A model generated the notes under the pieces. It saw only the letters and a program-made list of their open reading frames with translations. It did no database searches and was not told the origin of the DNA. Shown in pieces: positions 33,580-44,573 of a stretch of DNA of 64,000 bases (position 1 is its first letter; each line of letters begins with the position of its first letter). A program made the translations under genes and the position numbers. The DNA is from Pseudoalteromonas xiamenensis (GTDB lineage Bacteria; Pseudomonadota; Gammaproteobacteria; Enterobacterales; Alteromonadaceae): assembly GCF_042431545.1 (NCBI RefSeq), contig NZ_JBHLYX010000009.1, one strand, 5' to 3'.

Positions 33580-36500
33580 TTACTTCTTGCGACGGAATAG
33601 TGCAAGAGGTGCTGCTAGCAATAACCAGAACAATGAACCTGAAGATGATTTTTTGTTTGGAACAACAACAGGAATAACTGGTTGCTCGCTTGCTTCATCC
33701 ATTAAGTTCTTAACATTTACAACGATAGTTGCTGGCTCAGACACGTTGCCTGCTGTATCAGCCGCTGCTACTTCGATTTCAATGCTGTGTAGGCCAGCGT
33801 CGTAGTCAAGTTGAGCGCTGTTTGCAACAACAACTTCACCGCTTGCGTTAACTGTAACAGCTGAAGACGTAGACTTAGTTACGATGAATTCAGACACTGG
33901 ATTTGCAAGTGTTGAAGCGTAACTTACAGCAACTTCACCAATAACAGTGTCGTTAGCTGTATTTTCATCTACTGAGAATGTTTGTTCTGCAGTGATGATT
34001 GGCGCGTCTTGGCTGTCTGCCGCTGGTGTAGCATTTAGAGGCGTTGCACCGTTGCTTGATAGCATCATGAAGTTTGCACCAGAGAATGCAAGTTTTGCTG
34101 ATTGACCAGCAGCAAGTGCATTTTCAAGTGGGTTACCTGCATTATCAACGAGTGCAGCAACATCGCTTGTTGATACTTTGAACGTGTAATTAACCGTTAC
34201 TTCGTCAAGTGATGCACTTGGAACTGGTTCCCACGTATCTTCTTCTGTACGGAAGCGGATTTTTGCTGGAACACCTTCAGCTAGAGAAGCTGCGTCTAAA
34301 CCTAGAGACTCGATACAGCTTGATAGCGTCACGTAGTTGTTGCCTGATGTGAAGTATACATCCGTGATGTTACCGTTTTCACTGTCGTAAGGATGTGTAA
34401 ACGTAATCGCAGTACCTGAAGCCGCAGAATCATAGAACCATTCTAACTTACCGTTTTGTACTGTTACATCGTATGTGCCATCTGGCGCTGTCTCGCCTTT
34501 TGCTGCGAAGTCGATATCAGCAAAGAAACCGCCTTGGTATGTGTGCGAGATAGGGTGGCTAGTTACCATTGTCGTAAACGTCATGTAGCCGCTTGGACAG
34601 TAATCTGCTGGTACTTCAATCGTTTCAATTGATGCGCCAATGATGTCTAAACGGTCGCTGTCGTTTGCAGCGTCTGTTGCAACAGTTGGAGCAAAGAATG
34701 GCTCTAGCTCAACAGCACCTGTGTTTGTTAACACATATTCAACGCCATTAGCCGTTTTCGTTGGTGTCACAGACGCAGCAGAAGTTGCTTTTGGAAGCAT
34801 GTGGTAAACTAAGTGGAACGCTTTATTTCCGCCTTCCGAGAAGTTTAATGCACCGTCAAGTTCCAATGTAGTCAGATCAGCTGTTGTTTCTGGTTTGTAC
34901 ATGTTGCCTGAGTCAAGAGTCCACTCAGGTAGTTTAGTTGGGTCTACCGTTGCAACAACATCAAAAGAAATCGTTTGACCAGCAGGCACTGTGATTGACT
35001 CAGGGAAAGTCATGCTCAACGCGCCACGCTCAATGTCATCAGCGAAACGTTGCTCTAAAGACAGAGAATACGTTTTAGCTGCATTTGAGAAGTTTTTCAC
35101 TTCAACTGTCTTGGTATAGCTCGTTACTTCGCTAAGCGTTACAAGACCAAAAGAAAGCGCTGCTTGTTTTGTGTCTTTCGCCCATGCTGCAACTGGAAGT
35201 GCCGCCGCTTTTTCTACGTCAACTAAACCTGAACCGATGTAGCTGATTGGTGCTAGAGCTGTATTAGGGTTTACAGCGCGAGGTTCCATCGTAACATCAA
35301 GATTCGCCGCGTTCATGATAGTTGCTTTAACTTCAAGTGCAGTACGCTCTGGAAGTGCTTCACGAAGCATACTCATCGCACCCGCAGTGATAGGGCCTGA
35401 GAATGAAGTACCGCTTGCCGGTGTTAAACCTTCACCAAGACCTGGGTGTGCAGTCATGATGTTCACGCCTGGCGCTGTGATTTCAGGCTTTAAGATGCCG
35501 TCCATTGATGGGCCGCGAGAAGTAAATGATGCGATAGCACCTTGCTGATCTTTAAGCTCAGATTGCACTGAGTATGCAACATCGCCAGAAGCAAGCGCTG
35601 CCTTAAGTGCTTTGCCTAGCTCATAACTTACACCAATGCTCGGAATCTCGATACCTGGCGCACTACCACCTGGGCGAGTTGGACCAGCGTTAGGCGTATG
35701 GTTTGCGATGATAACTAATTTAGCGCCACGAGCTTGTGCATTAAGCACTTTCGCTGTGAAGTTACATGAACCACGGTCAACAAGTACAGCTTTACCTGTA
35801 AAGTCTACATTCTCAGCAAACGCTTCACACGCTTCTGAAGTCTCGTCACCTGATGCGTTTGCACCCGTAGCAACGAACGCAAGTGGAGCGGTCTCATTGG
35901 TAAACGCAAATTCGTTTACTGGGTTGAAGCTAGAAACGCCAACTTCAGCCGCTTCACCTAAGAATTGGCTTGTCATTTCAGGTGATTTGATAACTGGGTG
36001 AGTCATCGCACCAACTGAAAGTGCATTTTCAGTTGTACTAGGACCACCAACGATAAATGGTGTCGGACCATCGTTACCTGCTGAAATAACAACCGTTGTG
36101 CCTAATTTTACTGCTTTGTCGATAAGCTCTTGTACAGCTCCGCCTTTGCTATCGCCAAAATCACCACCAAGAGACATATTAACTACGTCTACACGGTCAG
36201 AAATATCGCCGTCACCGTTTGGATCCATTGCAGCTTCAAGTGCGTGAAGTTGAGCAATACCTGGACACGTTTCAGAACAAACTGAATAAACAAATAGTTC
36301 TACGTTTGGTGCGATACCAACGACAGAATGCGATACGTGAGTACCGTGGTTTGAACCTGCATCGATTGGATCTGGGTCATTATGGAAGAAATCGTAACCA
36401 CCAACGATTTTGCCTTGTGGCCATGCTGGTGTATCTGCAGGATCTGCTGCTGCAGCTTCATAATCAGCAACGTTACCTGAACCGCCTAACGCTTTGTGAG

Positions 36501-37050
36501 TATAGTCAACGCCAGTATCTAAAATTGCTACACGGATGCCTTGACCTGAAGCAGTGCCTGCTTGAACTAATGGCGTTGCTTTGATGTAGTCAGCGCTGTC
36601 TGCTACGTCTAGTTTGTAGTCGTATACAGGAAGAACAGCTTCAACAAGTGGGTTAGCAACCAATTGTTCAACGTCTGATTTTTTACCGTTTACAACAATT
36701 GCATTCACAAGTTTAGTTGTCTTAGTAATTACTTGTAAATCTGCGCCTAAATCAACGATCGCTTTTTCAACAGAATGCTGAACTTGTTCAACGTTTTGGC
36801 GAGCAAGAGCAACCGTATTACCTGCGATGGTTTGGTCTGCAATTGAAGGTGTATTTAGTTTAACAAGCCAAGTTGTTACATCTGTAGATGCATTTTTCTT
36901 AACTTGGCCTTGAATTTGAGAGTATTGCGTCGCAATTGGCGCTTTGTTTTGGTAGTTGTAATCTTGGAAACTCGCAGAATTTGCAAGACCAGAAAACATT
37001 ACAGCACTGACTGCCGCTGCGACAGACGACATTTTTATTGTTTTAGACAT
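33580..37050 (-). CDS. Secreted subtilisin-like S8 serine protease
   Basis: 1156 residues. Signal peptide (SSVAAAVSAVMFSGLANSAS), inhibitor-type propeptide (~50-150), S8 domain with Asp in ILDTGVDYTHK (~178), His in NHGTHVSHS (~238) and Ser in GTSFSGPITAG (~548). A PA insert is split into the catalytic domain (VDRGSCNFTAKVLNAQARGA). Fibronectin-like and cadherin-like domains follow (FSVDENTANDTVIGEV). The end, SSSGSLFWLLLAAPLALF plus RRKK, is a GlyGly-CTERM-like sorting signal. Probably type II secreted, anchored or released by rhombosortase, and used to degrade external protein. All catalytic residues are present. Confidence 0.95.
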   Translation of the reverse strand: MSKTIKMSSVAAAVSAVMFSGLANSASFQDYNYQNKAPIATQYSQIQGQVKKNASTDVTTWLVKLNTPSIADQTIAGNTVALARQNVEQVQHSVEKAIVDLGADLQVITKTTKLVNAIVVNGKKSDVEQLVANPLVEAVLPVYDYKLDVADSADYIKATPLVQAGTASGQGIRVAILDTGVDYTHKALGGSGNVADYEAAAADPADTPAWPQGKIVGGYDFFHNDPDPIDAGSNHGTHVSHSVVGIAPNVELFVYSVCSETCPGIAQLHALEAAMDPNGDGDISDRVDVVNMSLGGDFGDSKGGAVQELIDKAVKLGTTVVISAGNDGPTPFIVGGPSTTENALSVGAMTHPVIKSPEMTSQFLGEAAEVGVSSFNPVNEFAFTNETAPLAFVATGANASGDETSEACEAFAENVDFTGKAVLVDRGSCNFTAKVLNAQARGAKLVIIANHTPNAGPTRPGGSAPGIEIPSIGVSYELGKALKAALASGDVAYSVQSELKDQQGAIASFTSRGPSMDGILKPEITAPGVNIMTAHPGLGEGLTPASGTSFSGPITAGAMSMLREALPERTALEVKATIMNAANLDVTMEPRAVNPNTALAPISYIGSGLVDVEKAAALPVAAWAKDTKQAALSFGLVTLSEVTSYTKTVEVKNFSNAAKTYSLSLEQRFADDIERGALSMTFPESITVPAGQTISFDVVATVDPTKLPEWTLDSGNMYKPETTADLTTLELDGALNFSEGGNKAFHLVYHMLPKATSAASVTPTKTANGVEYVLTNTGAVELEPFFAPTVATDAANDSDRLDIIGASIETIEVPADYCPSGYMTFTTMVTSHPISHTYQGGFFADIDFAAKGETAPDGTYDVTVQNGKLEWFYDSAASGTAITFTHPYDSENGNITDVYFTSGNNYVTLSSCIESLGLDAASLAEGVPAKIRFRTEEDTWEPVPSASLDEVTVNYTFKVSTSDVAALVDNAGNPLENALAAGQSAKLAFSGANFMMLSSNGATPLNATPAADSQDAPIITAEQTFSVDENTANDTVIGEVAVSYASTLANPVSEFIVTKSTSSAVTVNASGEVVVANSAQLDYDAGLHSIEIEVAAADTAGNVSEPATIVVNVKNLMDEASEQPVIPVVVPNKKSSSGSLFWLLLAAPLALFRRKK

Positions 37051-37594
37051 AGCTACCCCTGGATTGTATTTAATTATGATGATGTCTTAACGGGATGAAA
37101 AAGAGTAATGACTATAATGTAAAAGAGAGTCCCCAATCAATAAACATTCTTCACAATGATGCATATGTATTTACAATAAGAGGTGTTTTCTTGTAACTGC
37201 ATGAATTTTATAAATAAAATATTGTGAAAAAATGTAAATGCGATACAAAATTTGAAACAATTAACTGCGACGAATGGAGGTAAAAAAGACAAAATGTATA
37301 TTTATTATCTAGTTAGTTATTTTTGAAAAAGCGTGTTTAACTCGTCGATATTGTTGATTGTTTTCTAATCATCTTAAAAAACATCTAACATTTTACATTT
37401 TAAAGATGTTTTGCTTTTGTTTTGTATACATTTCGCTTTCATTTTATTGGTGATTTGGCGTTTGTTTTTGGTACATAAATCGGCTAAACGCAGTTTACCG
37501 TTGAACGAGTGTAAATCAGCGTAAATATGTTTGTGTATTCAAGACCGCTTCTCTACAGTTAGCGTCAATTATTGTGGAACAGATGTTTTAGCCC
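37051..37594. other. AT-rich divergent intergenic region
   Basis: 544 bp with no credible gene. It must hold promoters for the protease (-) and the efflux operon (+). On + TTGAAC at 37501 and TATGTT at 37526 are a poor pair (19-nt spacer). No operator stands out. Confidence 0.5.
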
Positions 37595-38923
37595 ATGTAT
37601 AAAACGCTCTCATTGGTGTGTATGTCATTGATACTGGCAGGGTGTCAGATCACTCAAGACACCGAACCCATGGCCCGTCCAGAGTTAGCGCTAGTTTCGT
37701 CCCCTGAAAAACTCCAATCTCTCGATGACTGGCTCAAATTAGCGCTTTCCTATAACCCGACATTAAACCAAGCGAAAGAAAGGGAAGTTCAGGCAAGTCT
37801 GGCTTTAGCCAATTCGAATGCTGCGCAATTACCGGATCTCAAGCTTGCACTAGATCACAGCCGACGAAAAACGAACGCAGCGCTTGCTAATGGCAACAAC
37901 CTAACGTTGTCTTTTAGTTGGGAGCTTGATTGGTTGGGTAAACTCGACGATTCCGAGCAACAAGCCGTAATGGCCTATGAGCAAGCAAAGCAAGCAAGCT
38001 TTCAGTCGGAACAAATTGCGCTGAAACAAGTGAGCGTTGCTTTTTTAACGATGATCCAAACGCAAACGTTGTTGGACTTATATGAAAAGCGGGCAGCGTT
38101 ACTCGGTCAACAGTTGCAGATGCTAGAGGAAAATTACCAATTAGGTTTAACAAGCGCTTTGGATGTTTATTTGGCAAGAAATAATGTTGCTTCAGAACAA
38201 AGCCGTGTAGTGAGCCAAAAGCAAGCCTTGGTTCAGACGTTTAGTCAGCTACAGATTGCGGCTGGTGTGAAATCTACTCAAGGTGAGTTGACTCCGGCTA
38301 TGCCAACGTTCAACGCCGCCAACTATGATTCGCTAGGCAGTGAAATGGCGCTAAATCGACCGGATGTACAGGCTGCTTGGTATGAGTTATTGGCGTCCAA
38401 CAAGGCATCTGCAGCATCTTTCAAAGCACAGTTTCCTAATTTCAAATTGACAGCATCTGGCGGCTACAGTGCTGACGAGTTTAAGTCGCTTCTGAAAGGG
38501 GATTTTTTGTGGTCTTGGGTCGTCAATTTGTCACAACCTTTGTTTGATGGTGGCAGGCTTGCCAATGATTATGCACGTTCACAAAGTAACGAACGTATTG
38601 CTAAGAGTAAACTTCAAGACACCTTAAATAAAGCCTACGGTGAAATAGAAGTAGAGCTTGCAAATTACCACGCTATTGGTGAGCGAGTGGGCTTAGCTGA
38701 AGTTGCCCTTGAGAATGCACGTATGGCTCAAGATCTGTCGTTTTCGCAATATCAAAAAGGACTGGTGAACTTCACAACCGTACTAGATGCACAAAAACGT
38801 GCATTGGATGCTGAAGTGACGAAAATCACGTTATCGACTGAGCAACGTCAACAAATTATCAATTTAGAAACTGCATTGGGACGACCGCTCTCGGCTTTGT
38901 TCTCGCTTAATTTGGAATCTTAA
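37595..38923 (+). CDS. Outer-membrane efflux lipoprotein, TolC/OprM family
   Basis: 442 residues. Lipoprotein signal with lipobox (SLILAGCQ, Cys 17). Two OEP repeats follow, with DWLKLALSYNPTLNQAKERE and the long helices of the periplasmic tunnel. It is the outer-membrane channel of the tripartite pump encoded with the next two genes (1-nt gap to the adaptor). Confidence 0.9.
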   Translation: MYKTLSLVCMSLILAGCQITQDTEPMARPELALVSSPEKLQSLDDWLKLALSYNPTLNQAKEREVQASLALANSNAAQLPDLKLALDHSRRKTNAALANGNNLTLSFSWELDWLGKLDDSEQQAVMAYEQAKQASFQSEQIALKQVSVAFLTMIQTQTLLDLYEKRAALLGQQLQMLEENYQLGLTSALDVYLARNNVASEQSRVVSQKQALVQTFSQLQIAAGVKSTQGELTPAMPTFNAANYDSLGSEMALNRPDVQAAWYELLASNKASAASFKAQFPNFKLTASGGYSADEFKSLLKGDFLWSWVVNLSQPLFDGGRLANDYARSQSNERIAKSKLQDTLNKAYGEIEVELANYHAIGERVGLAEVALENARMAQDLSFSQYQKGLVNFTTVLDAQKRALDAEVTKITLSTEQRQQIINLETALGRPLSALFSLNLES

Positions 38924-38924
38924 G

Positions 38925-40196
38925 ATGAATCCTAAGTATCGTTTATCTGCCGCGATTGTTATCGCTATCGTCACTATTTTGGCGTTGATCCACTTTATGA
39001 AACCGGAGGCAAAACGTCGCAAAGCGCCACCAGTTCCGGCTATTAATGTTCAAGTACAAACCGTAACGGCTGAGCCTTACCAGTTTACACTCAATTCATT
39101 TGGAGTGTTGAAACCTCGTACTCAATCACTTTTACAAAGCCAAGTGAGTGGTGAAGTTGTATGGTTAAGTAGCCAATTCCGCGAAGGTGGCTTTTTCAAC
39201 CAAGGTGATGTGCTCGTCAAACTTGATGACCGTGATTATCAAGCAAAAGTACAGACCGCAAAAGCAAACGTGATGAGTGCGGACCAAGCATTGATAGAAG
39301 AAAAAGCGCGTGGCGAACAAGCGCTTCAAGATTGGTTGCGCCTCGGAAATCAAGGTAAAACACCATCTGCCTTAGTACTGCGTAAACCTCAATTGGCTGC
39401 TGCCGAAGCTAAGTTATTGTCAGCAAAAGCGGAATTAGCCACTGCCGAACTTGCCTTGTCTCGTACTCAAATTATGGCGCCGTTTAATGGCCGTGTTCTC
39501 AGTAAAAAGGTCGATGTTGGCCAACTTGCGGGAAATAACACGCAACTTGCTGAGGTTTATGCGACAGATTACGTCGAGGTTCGATTACCGTTGAAACAAC
39601 GCGACCTGCCATTTATTTCGTTACCAGAGCATTATCGTGACGGAGAGTCCCGTGCAGAGTTACCACGCGTTAGTCTTCGTTCTACCCTGTTTGGACAGCC
39701 TGAAATTTGGGAAGGTCGCATCGTTCGTACTGAATCGGCAATTGATAGCAATGCACAGCAATTATACGTTATCGCACAAATTGATGATCCGTTCAGTGCT
39801 CAGCACAAAAACAAAATGCCACTCAAAATAGGACAGTACGTAACCGCACAAATCCAAGGCAAAACGAAGGATGAACAACTGCTAATTCCTAACAAGGCGC
39901 TTTACCAAAATAGTTATGTGTTCGTTGTCAATGAAGGACGATTGCAGCGTAGAGATTTGAAACTTGCTTGGCAGAATGATTCTCACAGTGTTGTTGATAG
40001 CGGATTGCAAACAGGCGATGAGTTGGTTATTAGTCCGCTTGGTCAAGTGGTCAGTGGCACAGCCGTAAACATCGTAGAAAAAGACGGTGTTGCACTTGAA
40101 GCAAAACCGAATAAACCTCGTCATGCCGCTGAAAAAGGGAAAGGTGAGCGCAAACATGATGGGAAGCCACGCCAAAAATCAGGAGAGTCAGCATGA
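38925..40196 (+). CDS. RND efflux periplasmic adaptor (HlyD/MFP family)
   Basis: 423 residues: N-terminal membrane anchor (AIVIAIVTILALIHFM), lipoyl half-motifs around QVSGEVVWLSSQFREGGFFN and MAPFNGRVLSKKVDVGQLAG, a helical hairpin between them, beta-barrel and a charged Lys-rich tail (last ~30 residues). It bridges the RND pump and the TolC-type channel. Its end overlaps the pump gene start by four bases. Confidence 0.92.
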   Translation: MNPKYRLSAAIVIAIVTILALIHFMKPEAKRRKAPPVPAINVQVQTVTAEPYQFTLNSFGVLKPRTQSLLQSQVSGEVVWLSSQFREGGFFNQGDVLVKLDDRDYQAKVQTAKANVMSADQALIEEKARGEQALQDWLRLGNQGKTPSALVLRKPQLAAAEAKLLSAKAELATAELALSRTQIMAPFNGRVLSKKVDVGQLAGNNTQLAEVYATDYVEVRLPLKQRDLPFISLPEHYRDGESRAELPRVSLRSTLFGQPEIWEGRIVRTESAIDSNAQQLYVIAQIDDPFSAQHKNKMPLKIGQYVTAQIQGKTKDEQLLIPNKALYQNSYVFVVNEGRLQRRDLKLAWQNDSHSVVDSGLQTGDELVISPLGQVVSGTAVNIVEKDGVALEAKPNKPRHAAEKGKGERKHDGKPRQKSGESA

Positions 40197-43100
40197 TAGC
40201 TTGGTTTGCTCGAAATCATGTCGCAGCTAACCTGTTAATGCTCAGTTTGCTGTTTGTGGGGTTGATGAGTCTGTTTAAGGACATACCACTTGAAGTTTTC
40301 CCAGACACGGTCAGTGACAAAATATCTGTTTCTGTGTCACTGCGTGGTGCAACCCCTGAAGACGTTGAGCGAGGCGTGACGATTCGCATTGAAGAAGCGG
40401 TTGCAGACTTAGAAGGTATTGAACGGATCACCAGCCGCTCTACGGAGGGCAGTGCTAGTGTGACGATAGAGACGCAATCAGGTTATGACCCTCGTGAACT
40501 TTTAGCCGACGTCAAAAGTCGTGTTGATGCGATTTCAACTTTACCCATTGACGCTGAACGTCCACGCATTGCGTTGGCACAGCGAAACCGAGAAGTCATT
40601 AATTTAGCGTTATCAGGTCCGTTGCAAGAACGAGAGCTGAGAACGCTGGTTGAACATTTACGCGATGATTTACTGCGTGAAGGAGGGATCACGCAAGTCA
40701 GCCTTCAAGGTGTTCGTAATTATGAGATTGCGATAAATGTAAGCCAAGATACGCTTCGCCAGTATGATTTATCACTCGCAAAAATTAGCACGCTAATCAG
40801 CAACAGTTCTCAAGATATTTCGGCTGGGAATGTAAAAACGCAAAGTGGTGAAATTCTTTTACGTTCGAAAGGTCAGGCCTATCAAAAAGAAGAATTTGCG
40901 CAAATTATTGTAAAGACGGCAGAAGACGGCAGCTTAGTGCGATTAGGCGATATCGCAACGATTGCGGATAATTTTGAAGAAACACCATTGCTAACGCGAT
41001 TTAACGGTGAACCGGCGGCGCTTATTCAAGTGTATCGAGTGGGTGAGCAAAGTGCGATTGACGTGGCGGATGCCGCTAAAGCCTTTGCTATAAAGAAACA
41101 AGCCACCTTACCAGAGGGGGTGAAGCTAACCTATTGGGATGATGATTCTGAGGTTGTTAAAAAGCGCCTAGCGACACTTACCTCTAATGCGATACAAGGC
41201 GGTATTTTGGTCCTTGCGTTACTGACCTTGTTCCTTCGTCCTGCGATCGCATTTTGGGTGTTTATTGGGATCCCTATCAGTTTCACAGGCGCTTTTTTAG
41301 CGATGGCCTATTTCAATATTTCCCTAAATTTAGTGAGCCTTTTTGGTTTTATTCTTGTGCTGGGAATTGTAGTTGATGATGCAATTGTGACCGGTGAGAA
41401 CGTGTTTCGCCATATGCAGCAAGGAAAGTCGGGTTTAGATGCTGCAATTCACGGTACACAAGAAGTTGCAACGCCCGTAACGTTCGGGGTACTTACAACT
41501 GTTGTAGCGTTCATTCCCATGCTGATGATTGAAGGACAACGTGGCGCGATGTTCGCGCAAATCGCCGTGGTCGTGATCCCGGTTTTATTGTTTTCGTTGG
41601 TGGAATCCAAATTTGTATTGCCAGCACATCTTAAGTATTTAAAGCAAAAAAATGGCGATTCTGTGAGCGGTTTTAGCCGTTGGCAGCAAAAGTTTGCGAA
41701 TGGGTTTGAACAATCCATTTTGAAATACTATCAGCCGATTTTACGTTGGTGCTTAAATAACAAAACGAGTACTTTGCTTGGTTTCAGCGGTATTTTTATT
41801 GTGATTGTAGCCATGATCATGTCAGGGTGGATGCGATTTGTTTTCTTCCCTCGGATTGAATCGGAAACGGCTCGAGTAAACCTAACAATGCCTACTGGAA
41901 CGCCGTTTGAAGTAACGGACGGCCACATTGACCGTATGGTAAAAGCTGCGCTTGAATTGAAAGACAAGTACACCGACCCAGAAACAGGGCAAAGTGTTAT
42001 TTTAAACGTGCTGTCATCGTCGGGGTCATCAGGTTCTAGCAATAGCTCCTCGACAGGACGGGTTCGTTTTGAAATTCAATCTCCTGAAGTCCGAGTGATG
42101 GATGTAAGCAGTGTACAGCTGGTTAACGAGTGGCGACAGCTTATCGGCCCAGTTGCGGGGGCTGAAATGCTGACATTTAGAGCCGAGTTTGGACGCATCA
42201 GTGACCCAATTGACGTCCAACTTACAGGCAATAATTTAGATGAATTGAGTCTGGTTGCCGAGAAAATCAAAGAAAAGCTTAACCATTTCGAGGGCGTGTT
42301 CGATATTGCGGACAGCCTTTCAGACGGGAAGCAGGAAGTTCAAATTGATTTGAATGACGTTGGCTTAGCACTTGGTTTAAACCGTGCAGATGTGTTACGT
42401 CAGGTGCGCAACGCCTTTTATGGTTCGCAAGTTCAACGTATTCAGCGAGGGCGAGATGATGTGCGCGTAATGGTGAGATTGCCAACCGATGAGCGTGTTT
42501 CTTTAGCACAACTGGGGGCGTTTTTGATTTCTACGCCGACAGGCAAGCAAGTGCCGCTTGGACAGGTTGCAACCTTCAATGCAGGTCAAAGTCCTGCATC
42601 GATTTATCGTATTGATCGCTATAGAACATTAAACGTGACTGCGGATATTGATAAGCAAAGCGTCAATATGACGGCATTGCAAGCCGATTTAAATCAGTTT
42701 TTGGCTGACCTAACCGCACAATATCCGGGTGTCGGTTATACACTAGAAGGTGAAGCAAAAGAACAGCGTCAATCCGTGGGGAGCTTAGAAATCGGGCTGC
42801 TGTTTACCCTGTTTGCAATATATGCGCTGCTGGCTATCCCCTTTAAAAGCTATGGTCAACCGCTGGTGGTCATGTCAGTTATCCCATTTGGCGCGATTGG
42901 CGCGATTGCGGGGCATTTGATCATGGGTATGGACCTTACCATGATGAGCTTACTAGGTATTTTGGCGTTGATTGGAGTTGTCGTGAACGATAGCCTTGTT
43001 TTGGTCGATTTCATCAATACCGCTCGAAAAAACGGTACTCCAATTAAAGAAGCGTTGCTTACCGCAGGCGTTTCGAGATTCAGACCTGTTATGCTTACGT

Positions 43101-43297
43101 CATTGACGACATTCATAGGTTTGATGCCACTTTTGTTTGAGCGCTCAACGCAAGCGCAATTCTTGATACCGATGGCCGTAAGCCTTGGATTTGGGATTTT
43201 ATTTGCGACTTTTATTACGCTCATTCTTGTGCCAATTAATTATTATGTAATGGCGAATGGCAAAGCTTATCTACTCGGAAAATCAGCACCTGAGTAA
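40193..43297 (+). CDS. RND family multidrug efflux permease
   Basis: 1034 residues, the usual length for AcrB/MexB-type pumps. It starts with IAWFARNHVAANLLMLSLLF and has the RND repeat motif GIVVDDAIVTGENVFRHMQ and the second-half GVVVNDSLVLVDFINTARK. Large periplasmic loops lie after TM1 and TM7. Proton-driven export across both membranes with the two preceding proteins; substrates unknown. No regulator gene is next to the operon. Confidence 0.93.
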   Translation: MIAWFARNHVAANLLMLSLLFVGLMSLFKDIPLEVFPDTVSDKISVSVSLRGATPEDVERGVTIRIEEAVADLEGIERITSRSTEGSASVTIETQSGYDPRELLADVKSRVDAISTLPIDAERPRIALAQRNREVINLALSGPLQERELRTLVEHLRDDLLREGGITQVSLQGVRNYEIAINVSQDTLRQYDLSLAKISTLISNSSQDISAGNVKTQSGEILLRSKGQAYQKEEFAQIIVKTAEDGSLVRLGDIATIADNFEETPLLTRFNGEPAALIQVYRVGEQSAIDVADAAKAFAIKKQATLPEGVKLTYWDDDSEVVKKRLATLTSNAIQGGILVLALLTLFLRPAIAFWVFIGIPISFTGAFLAMAYFNISLNLVSLFGFILVLGIVVDDAIVTGENVFRHMQQGKSGLDAAIHGTQEVATPVTFGVLTTVVAFIPMLMIEGQRGAMFAQIAVVVIPVLLFSLVESKFVLPAHLKYLKQKNGDSVSGFSRWQQKFANGFEQSILKYYQPILRWCLNNKTSTLLGFSGIFIVIVAMIMSGWMRFVFFPRIESETARVNLTMPTGTPFEVTDGHIDRMVKAALELKDKYTDPETGQSVILNVLSSSGSSGSSNSSSTGRVRFEIQSPEVRVMDVSSVQLVNEWRQLIGPVAGAEMLTFRAEFGRISDPIDVQLTGNNLDELSLVAEKIKEKLNHFEGVFDIADSLSDGKQEVQIDLNDVGLALGLNRADVLRQVRNAFYGSQVQRIQRGRDDVRVMVRLPTDERVSLAQLGAFLISTPTGKQVPLGQVATFNAGQSPASIYRIDRYRTLNVTADIDKQSVNMTALQADLNQFLADLTAQYPGVGYTLEGEAKEQRQSVGSLEIGLLFTLFAIYALLAIPFKSYGQPLVVMSVIPFGAIGAIAGHLIMGMDLTMMSLLGILALIGVVVNDSLVLVDFINTARKNGTPIKEALLTAGVSRFRPVMLTSLTTFIGLMPLLFERSTQAQFLIPMAVSLGFGILFATFITLILVPINYYVMANGKAYLLGKSAPE

Positions 43298-43302
43298 TGT
43301 TT

Positions 43303-43326
43303 AGCCCGACTGTTGTCGGGCTTTTT
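43303..43326 (+). terminator. Rho-independent terminator of the efflux operon
   Basis: AGCCCGAC (43303-43310), loop TGTT, GTCGGGCT (43315-43322), then T's. Confidence 0.85.
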
Positions 43327-43656
43327 CATTTTACCTTTAACACTGTTTTTTATCCTACTTACTCTGAAAACCAGTGGCGTTGTCCATTAATGAGCTTATT
43401 GTGTGCCATTTACAATGGCTCGTTTTCAACCCAAGAAGGAAACGCAAAAATCCAAAATTGATTAATAATCATACGGAAATGTATCTATAAATTCTCCTGA
43501 GTTGACTAAAATTAAATCGATCATTTGATGTTTTTATTCTGCTTTTTGAAGTAGTTGCAGTAGAAATAATGAAAAAGGTTTAATTTTATCGTGAAATCTG
43601 TTTTCAATTGGTTAAAATGGGACCAGCTTTGAAAAGCGGACTCGTATTATCTGTCA
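43327..43656. other. Intergenic region upstream of the binding-protein/GGDEF pair
   Basis: AT-rich, no gene seen. A possible -35 TTGACT at about 43502-43507 with a weak -10 is the only promoter candidate. Confidence 0.35.
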
Positions 43657-43674
43657 ATGAATGAGGAAAGGTAT

Positions 43675-44571
43675 TTGAAGCAGTTTATCCAACTCATCAC
43701 TTTGCTGGTGGTGATGCCAATTCAAGCAAATACCTCTATCGTGGTGGATATTTTAACGAGTGAAAATTTTTCTTCTCGTTATCACGAATTTCTTGCCGGT
43801 CGTAGTCCGCTCGAGCTTGAGCATTTCTACCCCAACACGAAAGGCTCCCACATCGAGATTATTGAGATGGTGCTACTTCAACAAGCCTTGAGTTTAGGTG
43901 GTGAAAGTAGGCCATTAGAGTTTCGCCCTCAGCCTGCAGTTAACACCCTTGAATACAGCGCGTTGATAGCTGGTGATAGCGTGTTAATTGGCCGCTCTGT
44001 CTGGCATGAAGACATTATTGATTTAAAAGGTTCTCTTTTTGTAAGCGAACCATTGGTGGAGGTTGGCCAATATGAAGCCGGCCTTTACGTAACAAAACGG
44101 AACGTTGCTTTACAAGACCTACCCGCAGAACGATTAGATCAAATAACCGTCGTTGCCAACCCTCGTTGGCAGGTTGACTGGCACGCACTTAACAACTTAC
44201 CGGTTAATTTAATAAGCTTTATAGGTCCTTGGGAAACCATGTTAAACATGGTTGAAAACCAAGTGGCTGATGCCATGTTGGTCAATTTCAGTGTCAGTGA
44301 ATCGTTAACGATGAATTTTGAAGGACGCGAATACGTTCCTATCAATAACCTGAAAGTGCTGTTGCCGGATTCGCGTCATTTTGTTGTAAGTAAGCGTCAT
44401 CCTGATGGAGAACGAGTATTTAGAGCGTTGAACAAAGGGCTTCGGATTTTGAAAGAACGGGGGACGATTGAACGAGCATTACGTGAGTCGGGGTTCATTA
44501 ATTCCCGAGTCGCACATTGGAAGCCCGTGAATGCGGCAATGTTGCCTACAAATGTCCGTTCAGGAAGGTAG
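43675..44571 (+). CDS. Periplasmic solute-binding-like protein (SBP_bac_3 type)
   Basis: 298 residues from TTG at 43675, preferred because GAGGAAAGG stands just upstream and the product then begins with a clean signal peptide (KQFIQLITLLVVMPIQANTS); ATG at 43657 is the alternative. The mature part resembles amino-acid-type binding proteins (LKGSLFVSEPLVEVGQYEAG, MLNMVENQVADAMLVNF). No transporter genes are beside it. The next gene, two bases on, is a diguanylate cyclase, so it may sense a ligand for that enzyme. Confidence 0.7.
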   Translation: MKQFIQLITLLVVMPIQANTSIVVDILTSENFSSRYHEFLAGRSPLELEHFYPNTKGSHIEIIEMVLLQQALSLGGESRPLEFRPQPAVNTLEYSALIAGDSVLIGRSVWHEDIIDLKGSLFVSEPLVEVGQYEAGLYVTKRNVALQDLPAERLDQITVVANPRWQVDWHALNNLPVNLISFIGPWETMLNMVENQVADAMLVNFSVSESLTMNFEGREYVPINNLKVLLPDSRHFVVSKRHPDGERVFRALNKGLRILKERGTIERALRESGFINSRVAHWKPVNAAMLPTNVRSGR

Positions 44572-44573
44572 CG

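Noticed and set aside
36219..36584. Plus-strand frame inside the S8 protease
   Set aside because: Antisense to the conserved catalytic region; Gln/Leu-rich product without family features.
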